Positions 47,088 to 54,480 of a stretch of 64,000 nt of DNA are shown here, in pieces. A program made the position numbers and the translations under genes. Each line of letters opens with the position of its first letter. Position 1 is the stretch's first letter. The notes under the pieces were generated by a model. That model was not told where the DNA came from. It did no database searches and saw only the letters and a program-made list of their open reading frames with translations. Source of the DNA: an uncultured Lachnospiraceae bacterium (GTDB lineage: Bacteria > Bacillota > Clostridia > Lachnospirales > Lachnospiraceae); NCBI GenBank assembly GCA_900315945.1, contig ONAZ01000004.1:1-64000 (forward strand), in the 5' to 3' direction.

Positions 47088-47483
47088 ATGATTGTTACAA
47101 AACCGGCTGATTTTAGAAGTAAACAAAAAAAATATTATACAATAGCTTATGAAGGTGAACCGGTTATTATTTGTAGACCGCGAAACGAAAATGTTGTTAT
47201 GATTTCCGAGGACAAGTATAGGGAGTTAACAACACGAAACCGTCTTTTGGCATATTTTTTGAAGATTTATAGTTCTGATTCAAAAGTAAAAAGTGATGAG
47301 GAAATTGATAAAGCAATTAATGATGCTATTACTGATATAGATTATCCGTGTTTGCCTATGAGTGAAGAGGAATTATTGAAAAGAATAGATTTTTCGTTAA
47401 AACAAGTTGGGGAAGGGAAGTTTCAGGATGCAGAAGAGGCCCTCAAAGAAATTTGTGCGGAGATAGAGAATGAGGCAGTATAG
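47088..47483 (+). CDS. Phd/YefM-like antitoxin
   Basis: This 131-aa protein looks like a type II antitoxin. Residues 3-50 follow the Phd/YefM pattern (ADFRSK-x-x-x-YYTIAYEGEPVIICRP ... VVMISEDKYREL), in which the antitoxin binds its operator, followed by an acidic helical C-terminus for toxin binding. ATG 47088 has GAGGGGAG 7 bases upstream; a GTG at 47085 is possible. It overlaps the next gene by 14 bp, typical of such pairs. Confidence 0.8.
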   Translation: MIVTKPADFRSKQKKYYTIAYEGEPVIICRPRNENVVMISEDKYRELTTRNRLLAYFLKIYSSDSKVKSDEEIDKAINDAITDIDYPCLPMSEEELLKRIDFSLKQVGEGKFQDAEEALKEICAEIENEAV

Positions 47484-47781
47484 GGTAAATATCACTGATG
47501 AAGTAAAAGAACAATTTAAGAAATATTTGCGATATGTTAGATTTAAACTTAGAAATGAACAGGCATACAATTCTTTGAAAAATGATTATATGGAAACAAT
47601 AAAAGAATTAAAGACGTCTGCCGGCACAATACCGATTGACGATGCGCCTAATCTAATGAAGCGAAATATTAGAAGAATACATTTTAGAAAACATCGTTAT
47701 GTTATGCTATATACAATAGATAAGAACGTTGTATACGTGGTAGAGATACATCATGAACTTGAAGATTATAGAGATGTGTAA
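47470..47781 (+). CDS. RelE/ParE-superfamily toxin
   Basis: This 103-aa basic protein has the RelE/ParE fold pattern: TDEVKEQFKKYLRYVR in the first helix, a middle helix, then RNIRRIHFRKHRYVMLYTIDKNVVYVVEIHHE, where the strands and the His/Arg residues form the active face. It would inhibit translation or gyrase depending on subtype, which cannot be decided here. Its start lies inside the antitoxin gene. Confidence 0.82.
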   Translation: MRQYRVNITDEVKEQFKKYLRYVRFKLRNEQAYNSLKNDYMETIKELKTSAGTIPIDDAPNLMKRNIRRIHFRKHRYVMLYTIDKNVVYVVEIHHELEDYRDV

Positions 47782-47805
47782 AAAAGTATCTTCTCAAAGA
47801 ACATG

Positions 47806-47906
47806 ATATGACTATAATCAGTACAATAAAATAAAGAGGATGATATAATCACAAAACAACAAAACCTATGTTATAAAAAAACTCTGTACGAAATGTAGCA
47901 CAGAGC
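47806..47906 (+). repeat. direct repeat, left copy, flanking the accessory patch
   Basis: Two conserved blocks recur at 51810-51902: CTATAATCAGTACA, and a 24-base block starting ATCACAAAACAACAAAACC, followed by a poly-A stretch and a CTCTGTAC / ACAGAG hairpin. In this copy the hairpin is followed by T-runs on both strands, so it also ends the minus-strand XRE gene. Copy 2 lacks part of the spacer between the two blocks. Confidence 0.85.
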
Positions 47907-47917
47907 TTTTTTATATT
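47882..47917. terminator. bidirectional terminator (hairpin of the left direct repeat)
   Basis: CTCTGT pairs with ACAGAG around GTAGC; CTTTTTT follows on the plus strand and a T-run on the minus strand. It would end the toxin transcript and the XRE transcript. Confidence 0.75.
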
Positions 47918-47938
47918 TATGATCGAGGTATATAGTAT

Positions 47939-48139
47939 CTAGTCCTTTTTGTATTCAGCGATATCTTCAATTTTGCAATCCAATATGGTACATAGTGTAT
48001 TTATTGTTTCGGTTTTAATAGTCTGATTACGTTTCAAGCGCGTTATAAGAGAAGGGGATAAACCACATTTTGTAATTAGGTAGTATTTTGTAATCCCCTT
48101 TTTTTTCATCGTTTCCCACAGTCTGTCATATACAATCAT
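47939..48139 (-). CDS. XRE-family (Cro/C1) helix-turn-helix regulator
   Basis: This 66-aa single-domain DNA-binding protein matches the small HTH_26-type regulators. The recognition region GLSPSLITRLKRNQTIKTET (about residues 26-45) follows the ITKYYLITKC helix. AAAGGAT upstream on the minus strand supports the start. It is divergent from the lipoprotein gene at 48277, and the intergenic region contains two ACTAT-N2-ATAGT palindromes, so it probably represses that gene and itself. Confidence 0.85.
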   Translation of the reverse strand: MIVYDRLWETMKKKGITKYYLITKCGLSPSLITRLKRNQTIKTETINTLCTILDCKIEDIAEYKKD

Positions 48140-48173
48140 AGTTATATCCTTTTTGTCGTTAGATTTAGTACTA

Positions 48174-48203
48174 TTGACATATTAACTATAAATAGTTTAC
48201 AAT
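48174..48203 (+). promoter_or_regulatory. promoter of the lipoprotein gene at 48277
   Basis: TTGACA (48174-48179) and TACAAT (48198-48203), 18-base spacer. The first palindrome lies between the two boxes. Confidence 0.6.
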
Positions 48204-48222
48204 AAAATAGACTATACATAGT
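48184..48222. promoter_or_regulatory. paired palindromic operators for the XRE regulator
   Basis: AACTAT-AA-ATAGTT (48184-48197) and ACTAT-AC-ATAGT (48211-48222) share the core ACTAT-N2-ATAGT. Their centres are 26 bp apart, so the two sites are about 2.5 helical turns apart. Confidence 0.6.
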
Positions 48223-48276
48223 GTTGTCTCTGCACAGTCTATATATTTTATGAGTTTAATTAGGGGGATAAAGAAA

Positions 48277-48822
48277 ATGAGAATAACAAGAAAAAAAGGA
48301 AATGTTGTATGTTTGTTATTAATTGTTGTATTAGCGCTGTGTATATTATGCGGATGTGAACAAAAAGAAGGAATGAATATTGGGCAGGACAAATCGGACA
48401 ACAAGGTGTCTGAATCAAACAAAGGTTATCGACCTGTGTCTGATAAAGAATTACAGACACGATATGATATGTTAATAGAAAATGCTTCTTTAATCTATTA
48501 TGTATATCCTGATGATAATGAAAAAAAAGAGTTTAAAAAATATTCTACTATGAATACTATGAAAAAAGTTGATAGGATAAATGATTCTGATAATAGTTTT
48601 ACTCAAATAAAAGAGTTATTAAAAAAGGGCGACATTAATGTGATTGCAGGAGGAAAAAACGGAGAAGATGAAAAAGCGTATTATATGGAAGGATATGAAA
48701 AAGATATTGAATATGAAGATGTTAAATTTGAGAGAATTGTATTGTTTAGTGGCGATTTTTGGTTGATTTTTACATGCGATAACATGAAAGAGATAGAAAC
48801 AATACTAAATCATACAGAATAA
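48277..48822 (+). CDS. small lipoprotein, unknown function
   Basis: This 181-aa protein carries a lipoprotein signal (VVLALCILCGC, lipobox Cys near residue 27) and a charged, soluble extracytoplasmic domain without repeats. The C-terminal half contains the VKFERIVLFSGDFWLIFTCD segment. I recognise no family. ATG 48277 with AGGGGGATAAAG upstream is preferred to the earlier ATG 48250, whose reading would include this binding site. It is probably controlled by the XRE regulator on the other strand. Composition is more AT-rich than the flanking core genes. Confidence 0.7.
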   Translation: MRITRKKGNVVCLLLIVVLALCILCGCEQKEGMNIGQDKSDNKVSESNKGYRPVSDKELQTRYDMLIENASLIYYVYPDDNEKKEFKKYSTMNTMKKVDRINDSDNSFTQIKELLKKGDINVIAGGKNGEDEKAYYMEGYEKDIEYEDVKFERIVLFSGDFWLIFTCDNMKEIETILNHTE

Positions 48823-49051
48823 AAATTGAAAGGGATATGTATAGCTGTAATTATGTTTATTAATAATGCCATTTTTGTTTTTTGGCAGAACATAATATAA
48901 AAGGTCTTTTAGCAGCATAAAGAGGAACACTATTATGCGTTAGAAATCCGTTATAAACAATTATCGGACAGTATTGCCAAAGGAATAAGAAAGAAATCTA
49001 CGATGATTTTTCCTGTGTAGTTTTACCAGAATAACTAGAGAGGGGAATAGA

Positions 49052-50296
49052 ATGTCTAAACAAAAAACGATTTTTATAATTGTTATAGTGACTGTAGTTG
49101 TGTGTGTTATTGGTGGTGGATTGTTATTATTATGGAATTATTATAGAAATAATAAAAAAGATAATAATAATGAGTTAGTGCAAACATCAAGTCAAGATAT
49201 GGCATTAAATACAACGGACTATAATAGTACCTCAAATTCCACAACAAAACAATCAAAGGATGCTTATAATGGAGATGAGGGACCTCTTGCATATAGCATC
49301 ACATCGAAAAGCTCTTCAGTAAGTCTTAGAGATGGCTCTTTGCAAAACATCTCGGGGAATTTTAATGTATATCAATATAATATAGAAACTGGGACTAAAA
49401 AGGATGTTTTTTCTTTTTTGAATAATAGTAAAGGATATGCAACAACGATTGATATTGACACCCCATATATTCCTTGTTGGCAGTTAAAGGAAATCTTTAG
49501 TTATGATATGTCAAAATTAGCAGTGTCGTGGTTTGACAATAGTGATGGTTCACATAGAGTAGGATGGGTTGATAAGAATGGTAATCTTACAGATATAACC
49601 AACATAATACATCCTACAACATCAGATTTTTCTAGTCAGGTACCATATGACACAGCTGCTGTTTTTTCTCCGGAAGGTTATTTTGTGTTTTCAGATCATA
49701 ATAAAGAGAAATATGTATATGTTGATTTAGATAGTAAGAGCGTCGTTAAGGAAAATGATGTAATGACTAAACCATCATTAGATGTGAATAATCCGACTCG
49801 TATATGGAATGTGCTCTTTTTGCCGGACGGCAGTATTACAGAAATACTTGATGTTGATAATATATCATCTTATGATATGGTTGATTTTGGTGAATATAAA
49901 ACACAGGTGGCACATACGAAGAAATATGATGCAGGAGTTACTGGTTATGATTTGATTAGTAATGGCGTTGTAATAGGAATATTTAGAGAAGGTGTTGGAA
50001 ACACATTAACCATTGGAAAAGCAGTCGGAAAATATGGATTAGGATACACACAACAAAACAGGTATAATAATTACCCATATCATGGGAGCTATGATTATAT
50101 TTTTGACTTTATTAGATTGACGCCACAAACAGAATATAACCTAGAAAGATGCGTATATCATAATGGACAGATTGCGTTTACAGGAATAAGGGGTAGTGAC
50201 AGATATCTATTTGTTATAAATGATGGAACAGGTGAGCAAAACGTTAGACAAATTGTGAGAATTCCACAGGGTGAAAATCTCTTGTTTTGGAGGTAA
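49052..50296 (+). CDS. single-pass membrane protein, unknown function
   Basis: This 414-aa protein has an N-terminal transmembrane segment (residues 6-28), a low-complexity Asn/Ser/Thr stalk (about 32-70) and a large extracytoplasmic domain. Repeated short strands with Trp/Tyr/Asp-Gly turns (DNSDGSHRVGWVDKNGNL, SPEGYFVFSDHNKEKYVYVD, LFLPDGSITEIL) look like beta-propeller blades, but no family can be named. GAGAGGGG precedes the start. The 229-bp gap before it (48823-49051) holds no supportable gene. The next gene follows 7 bp later, so they form a unit. Confidence 0.7.
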   Translation: MSKQKTIFIIVIVTVVVCVIGGGLLLLWNYYRNNKKDNNNELVQTSSQDMALNTTDYNSTSNSTTKQSKDAYNGDEGPLAYSITSKSSSVSLRDGSLQNISGNFNVYQYNIETGTKKDVFSFLNNSKGYATTIDIDTPYIPCWQLKEIFSYDMSKLAVSWFDNSDGSHRVGWVDKNGNLTDITNIIHPTTSDFSSQVPYDTAAVFSPEGYFVFSDHNKEKYVYVDLDSKSVVKENDVMTKPSLDVNNPTRIWNVLFLPDGSITEILDVDNISSYDMVDFGEYKTQVAHTKKYDAGVTGYDLISNGVVIGIFREGVGNTLTIGKAVGKYGLGYTQQNRYNNYPYHGSYDYIFDFIRLTPQTEYNLERCVYHNGQIAFTGIRGSDRYLFVINDGTGEQNVRQIVRIPQGENLLFWR

Positions 50297-50303
50297 AAAC
50301 AAT

Positions 50304-51131
50304 ATGAAGATGAAAAAAATAATATCAATTGTATTGTGTATATGTATGATGTTTTCAATAGTTGGATGTAATTCTATAGAATATAGCATTAAATCCGATG
50401 ATGATTTAAAGAATTTAGATGATTCTAAGGTTGACCTAAAGCCACATAGTCTTGATATTAATGATTATAAATGGGATGTTATTAAAGAAGAGATTAATGG
50501 CAAAGAGTATTATTTATTTAAATTCACCAATAATTCTGAATATGATTTATTGGGATATTGTGTAGAATATAAGTTGAACGATAAGATGTATGATGTGATT
50601 GAAAGAGAAGATGTACATGTCGCACCAAATCAAACAGTTAGTAACGAGTATATTGAACATTCACCTGAAGAATTTGAAATGATTGAGCTTGAAAAATTAT
50701 ATTTAGAAATATTGGGAGGAGATGATAATTTATATATTGCAGAATACGACCCATATCTCAATGTTTGGCACATTACCGTATGGAGAGACGAAATGAATAA
50801 ATGGCCGACAGCCAGATTGTCTAATATAATTCCAAAACCTGAAAATAATATATATAATGCAAATGTATATTCTAATACTCAAATACAGGATAGATTTTAT
50901 GTTACGATATATGATGTTGATAAAGAACAATATAATGCTTATAAGGACAAACTCGGATCACAAGGTTTTTCTGGAAGTATAATAGAACATTATCAAGATG
51001 ATTACCGTCAACTTGATTATGAGCCATATGAACCATATTTTGAAGTGTGGAAAGGTAAAGATGGTTCTGGTAAAGAAGTTATTCTAGAATACCTTAGAAA
51101 CAAATCTCTTATTATAAAGCTATACGAATAA
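50304..51131 (+). CDS. lipoprotein, unknown function
   Basis: This 275-aa protein has a lipoprotein signal (IVLCICMMFSIVGC, lipobox Cys near residue 22). The extracytoplasmic part contains a likely beta-sandwich (about 55-130) like the FxLxN-type carbohydrate- or peptide-binding modules (EYYLFKFTNNSEYDLLGYCV, residues about 70-89) and a less ordered C-terminus. No family recognised. The start, ATG 50304, follows GGAGG by 10 bases. It is coupled to the preceding membrane protein, so the two may work together at the cell surface. Confidence 0.68.
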   Translation: MKMKKIISIVLCICMMFSIVGCNSIEYSIKSDDDLKNLDDSKVDLKPHSLDINDYKWDVIKEEINGKEYYLFKFTNNSEYDLLGYCVEYKLNDKMYDVIEREDVHVAPNQTVSNEYIEHSPEEFEMIELEKLYLEILGGDDNLYIAEYDPYLNVWHITVWRDEMNKWPTARLSNIIPKPENNIYNANVYSNTQIQDRFYVTIYDVDKEQYNAYKDKLGSQGFSGSIIEHYQDDYRQLDYEPYEPYFEVWKGKDGSGKEVILEYLRNKSLIIKLYE

Positions 51132-51182
51132 ATGTAGGGAATAGAGTAAGATATATAAGGTGATTAGTATTTATAATTGTAG

Positions 51183-51203
51183 GCGTCTGCTTTTTGCAGA
51201 CGC
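51183..51203 (+). terminator. hairpin after the lipoprotein gene
   Basis: GCGTCTGC / GCAGACGC with a T5 loop is followed by TTGGTTTGTT, a weak T-tract. The rest of 51204-51411 shows no gene that I can support. Confidence 0.6.
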
Positions 51204-51411
51204 TTGGTTTGTTGGGGGGTATAATGTTGATATTTTATCTGTATAGTGCTACTATGTATCTACGATTCAGAGCAAGAATCTTGCGTGAAAAAGCGCGTTT
51301 GAGACATGGAATTTATTATCTGTTTTTTCTATAATCTAATTAAATTTGATATGTGAAGATTTCGTGATTCTTGCAAAATCCACTAATAGTATTTGACAAA
51401 GAGGACTAAAA

Positions 51412-51736
51412 ATGAAATATGTAGATATACTTGTAGTTAAGTTTAAAGACAAAAGCAAATGCAGCGCTCATATTACCTCGATTAATTGAAACGGCATCAA
51501 ATAGATGATGGGTTGAAAATAAAAGTGAAAAGCATAATTCTGATGCGAAAAATGGGTGGTATAGATATGATGTTTTCTTTTCTATGCCGATTGTGTTTTC
51601 GGGTAAAGCATCTAGAAATTATTATAGAGCAACAATGGTCGTTAGAATAAACGATATGGGATTGTATTTACATGATATTGTAAACATAAAAAAAGAGGAT
51701 AGTAAACCGTTTGAATCAAATGACCTCACGGTATAA
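51412..51736 (+). pseudogene. decayed gene related to the C-terminal domains of large mobile-element proteins
   Basis: A short frame opens at ATG 51412 (GAGGAC upstream) and stops after 25 codons. A second frame, offset by one base, then stays open from 51509 to the TAA at 51736. Its 75 residues end NYYRATMVVRINDMGLYLHD then IVNIKKEDSKPFESND, and resemble the terminal segment of phage- or conjugative-element-associated polyvalent proteins (PBECR/MuF-like tails). No start exists in the second frame. The family comparison is from memory. Confidence 0.5.
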
Positions 51737-51809
51737 GACCACCTCTTGTCCATTTATAGTAATATAAACTATAATTTTTGTCAATAAATATTTTCCTAAA
51801 AGTGTAAGA

Positions 51810-51902
51810 ATATGTCTATAATCAGTACATAGGGGGGCTATGATCACAAAACAACAAAACCTATGTAATAAAAAATAGCTCTGTACTAAATTAGTACAGA
51901 GC
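51810..51902 (+). repeat. direct repeat, right copy, flanking the accessory patch
   Basis: Same blocks as 47806-47906 (CTATAATCAGTACA; ATCACAAAACAACAAAACC continuing to CTATGT), in the same orientation. The hairpin GCTCTGTACTAA / TTAGTACAGAGC is perfect here and acts as terminator of the minus-strand ECF pseudogene (T-run on the minus strand only). Confidence 0.85.
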
Positions 51903-51915
51903 TATAATAATGCCT

Positions 51916-52306
51916 TTACGCTGTCTTAGTTGTCTTTACAACTTTGCTCAAAGGTATTGAAATTGCAGTTCCGACAATGAAACTTGCAATAGCCTCAACA
52001 AGTCCGTTGATTCCAACAAATAATACTACGAATAACAGTACATTTGATGCGCCAAGGTCTGATACGAAGCCTTGAATAAAATCTGTATTGTAGAAGCAGA
52101 TGCAAAGTGCACTCATAAAGAATATTGTGTTAAGAATCGGTCCTACCAGGCATGCAATCGGTGTTGCAAAATTCTTCATAGGCTTTGTGTTCTTAAGAGC
52201 CTTGAAGATAACACCTGTAAGCCATCCCATTAACATTCTTGTTGGAACACATACAATGAAGCATAGGAATGGATTAATTCCAAGTAGTGTTACTCCAAAT
52301 TTTCAT
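51916..52306 (-). pseudogene. truncated, frameshifted ECF-transporter S component
   Basis: The intact part (to 52236) is 106 aa of hydrophobic helices resembling ECF vitamin-transporter substrate-binding proteins. In the same frame the reading extends upstream (FGVTLLGINPFLCFIVCVPT) to about 52300 without a start. A good ribosome binding site and ATG exist at 52306, but that ATG is in another frame and stops after 10 codons. About 80 N-terminal residues expected for an S component are missing. It looks like an internal deletion that joined the original start to the middle of the gene. Confidence 0.72.
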
Positions 52307-52424
52307 AGTCTCTTCCTCCTTCTTAAAAATATGTAATTGTTATGGTATAATTCAGAAGTATTATTATATAGATATTTGTAAAATGTTATAATACTACATT
52401 AAATAACAAACTACAGGAGGACAA

Positions 52425-53540
52425 ATGGTTAATAATTACGATACCCTTTGGCTAGATAATGATATAAAAGAGGTAAAATACATTGATCAGACAAAACTTC
52501 CTAACGAACTAGTAATTAAGAGTACGAAGAATCCTGATGAAATGTATCAGGCTATAAAAAGACTTGAAGTTAGGGGAGCACCTGCAATAGGCGTATTTGC
52601 AGCCTTATCTATGTATGTTCTATCTCTACAGATTCATAAGAATAATCTTAAGGATTTCGTGGATGAATTCCTAAGAAATGCTGATTATTTAGAGTCTTCT
52701 CGCCCTACAGCAGTGAATCTTTCATGGGCACTTAATTGCATGAAAGATACTCTTAATCAGCTTGTGGTTAAGAGATATGGTGTGGATATTAGTGAAGAAT
52801 TTGCTACAGACATAAGCCTGGATGAGAACCTTCGTTATGATATTGAAAATGCACTTCATAATAAGGCGATTTCTATATGGGAAAAGGATATAGCAGTATG
52901 CAGACAAATTGGTGAGAATGGATTAGAGTTTATACAAGAAGGTGATGGAATACTCACACATTGTAATGCAGGCAAATTAGCTACTATACGTTATGGTACA
53001 GCTACAGCGCCTATTTATCTGGCTCATGAAAAGGGTATTAAGATAAAGGTGTTCTGCGATGAAACAAGACCGCTTCTTCAAGGAGCTAGACTTACTGCTT
53101 ATGAATTAACAGAAGCTGGCATTGATACTACGCTCCAATGTGATAATATGGTGGCGTCTTTAATGGCTGCTGGTAAGATACAGAGTGTATTTGTCGGTTG
53201 TGACAGAGTAGCTGCTAATGGTGATGTTGCCAATAAAATTGGTACTAATGGTGTTGCAATTATTGCTAAGCATTTTAACATTCCATTTTATGTATGTGCC
53301 CCTACATCAACTATTGATATTAATACGAAAACAGGGCAGGATATTGTTATTGAACAGAGAAATTCGTTAGAAGTTACGAAAATGTGGTATAATAACGAAA
53401 TGTCACATAGAGATGTTAATGTATATAATCCTGCATTTGATGTGACAAAAAATGATTTAATAACTGCAATTATTACTGAAAAGGGAATAATTACAAAAGA
53501 TTTTGCTAAAGGTCTTGTGACATTAATGGGACAGGCATAA
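52425..53540 (+). CDS. mtnA: S-methyl-5-thioribose-1-phosphate isomerase (eIF2B-like)
   Basis: MtnA isomerises methylthioribose-1-phosphate in methionine salvage. It has the RGAPAIG substrate motif (about residues 49-55), SRPTAVNLSWAL (about 91-102), the catalytic Cys in ILTHCNAG (about 180), the catalytic Asp in VGCDRVAANGDVANKIGT (about 258-275) and a C-terminal Rossmann-like part. At 371 aa it is slightly long. CAGGAGGACAA precedes the start. No other mtn genes are adjacent, so related roles, such as ribose-1-phosphate or 5-deoxyribose salvage, are possible. Confidence 0.92.
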   Translation: MVNNYDTLWLDNDIKEVKYIDQTKLPNELVIKSTKNPDEMYQAIKRLEVRGAPAIGVFAALSMYVLSLQIHKNNLKDFVDEFLRNADYLESSRPTAVNLSWALNCMKDTLNQLVVKRYGVDISEEFATDISLDENLRYDIENALHNKAISIWEKDIAVCRQIGENGLEFIQEGDGILTHCNAGKLATIRYGTATAPIYLAHEKGIKIKVFCDETRPLLQGARLTAYELTEAGIDTTLQCDNMVASLMAAGKIQSVFVGCDRVAANGDVANKIGTNGVAIIAKHFNIPFYVCAPTSTIDINTKTGQDIVIEQRNSLEVTKMWYNNEMSHRDVNVYNPAFDVTKNDLITAIITEKGIITKDFAKGLVTLMGQA

Positions 53541-53599
53541 TTTGGCAAAGAATAACTAGTTCATAATAAATTATTGATAAATAATAGGAGGATATAAAA

Positions 53600-54442
53600 A
53601 TGAGTGAAGAGAAAGAACAATGCGCTAGTGCATCAAGCTGCGACAGAGAAAGCTGCGAAGGATGCCCATCTAAAGAAAAGCAAAGTTTCTTAGAAGATAT
53701 GAACCCTTTATCTAATATCAAACATGTAATTGGTGTTGTATCAGGCAAAGGTGGAGTAGGAAAAAGTTTTGTTACAGCTACTCTTGCAGCAAAATTAAGA
53801 AAACAGGGAAAGAAGGTAGGAATTCTTGATGCGGATATAACAGGGCCTTCAATTCCTAAGATGTTTGGCATTCATGGACCTGCCGAAGCAACAGAGGATG
53901 GAACATATCCAATTGAAGCTTCAGATGGAACCAAGATTATGTCTATTAACCTTCTTCTTGAAGATGAAGAATCACCAGTAGTTTGGCGTGGACCTGTAAT
54001 TGCAGGAGCAGTTAAGCAATTCTGGACAGATATAATCTGGGGCGAATTAGATTATCTTCTTGTAGATATGCCTCCAGGGACAGGTGATGTGCCACTAACT
54101 GTATTCCAATCGCTTCCAGTTGATGGAATTGTAATTGTAACATCACCACAGGAACTTGTAAGAATGATTGTTAAGAAAGCATATAATATGGCTGGAATGA
54201 TGGATATACCTGTTCTTGGTGTTGTTGAAAACTATAGTTATATTCAGTGCCCTGATTGCGGTAAGAAAATGAGTGTATTTGGTGAAAGCCATATTGATGA
54301 AGTTGCAAAAGAACTTGGAATAGATGTACTAGGTAAGATGCCCCTTGATCCTTCTTTTGCTAATAAGGCTGATGAAGGTAAGATATATAAACTTGATATA
54401 GATTATATCGATAAAGGAATAGAAGTAATTAATAAGCTATAA
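53600..54442 (+). CDS. Mrp/NBP35-family iron-sulfur carrier ATPase
   Basis: This P-loop protein probably assembles or delivers Fe-S clusters. The deviant Walker A GKGGVGKS is at residues 49-56, a Walker B-like VDMPPGTGD at about 157-165, and the Mrp cluster-binding CPDCGKK near 216. The N-terminus has four cysteines (8, 14, 19, 22) in a ferredoxin-like pattern, as in NBP35-type proteins. At 280 aa it is typical. AGGAGG precedes the start. It ends at a strong convergent terminator. Confidence 0.92.
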   Translation: MSEEKEQCASASSCDRESCEGCPSKEKQSFLEDMNPLSNIKHVIGVVSGKGGVGKSFVTATLAAKLRKQGKKVGILDADITGPSIPKMFGIHGPAEATEDGTYPIEASDGTKIMSINLLLEDEESPVVWRGPVIAGAVKQFWTDIIWGELDYLLVDMPPGTGDVPLTVFQSLPVDGIVIVTSPQELVRMIVKKAYNMAGMMDIPVLGVVENYSYIQCPDCGKKMSVFGESHIDEVAKELGIDVLGKMPLDPSFANKADEGKIYKLDIDYIDKGIEVINKL

Positions 54443-54446
54443 TTGT

Positions 54447-54478
54447 ATGCTCCTTACTATTTAGTTAGTAAGGAGCAT
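54447..54478. terminator. bidirectional terminator between convergent genes
   Basis: A perfect 12-bp stem (54447-54458 with 54467-54478) with an 8-base loop lies between the Mrp gene and the minus-strand transglutaminase gene. Confidence 0.85.
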
Positions 54479-54480
54479 AT

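Noticed and set aside
48919..49020. Open stretch (KEEHYYALEIRYKQL...) before the 49052 gene
   Set aside because: There is no start codon and a stop just upstream; too short to call a remnant with confidence.
52100..52336. Plus-strand open frame opposite the ECF pseudogene
   Set aside because: It is the antisense shadow of hydrophobic codons and has no supporting signals.
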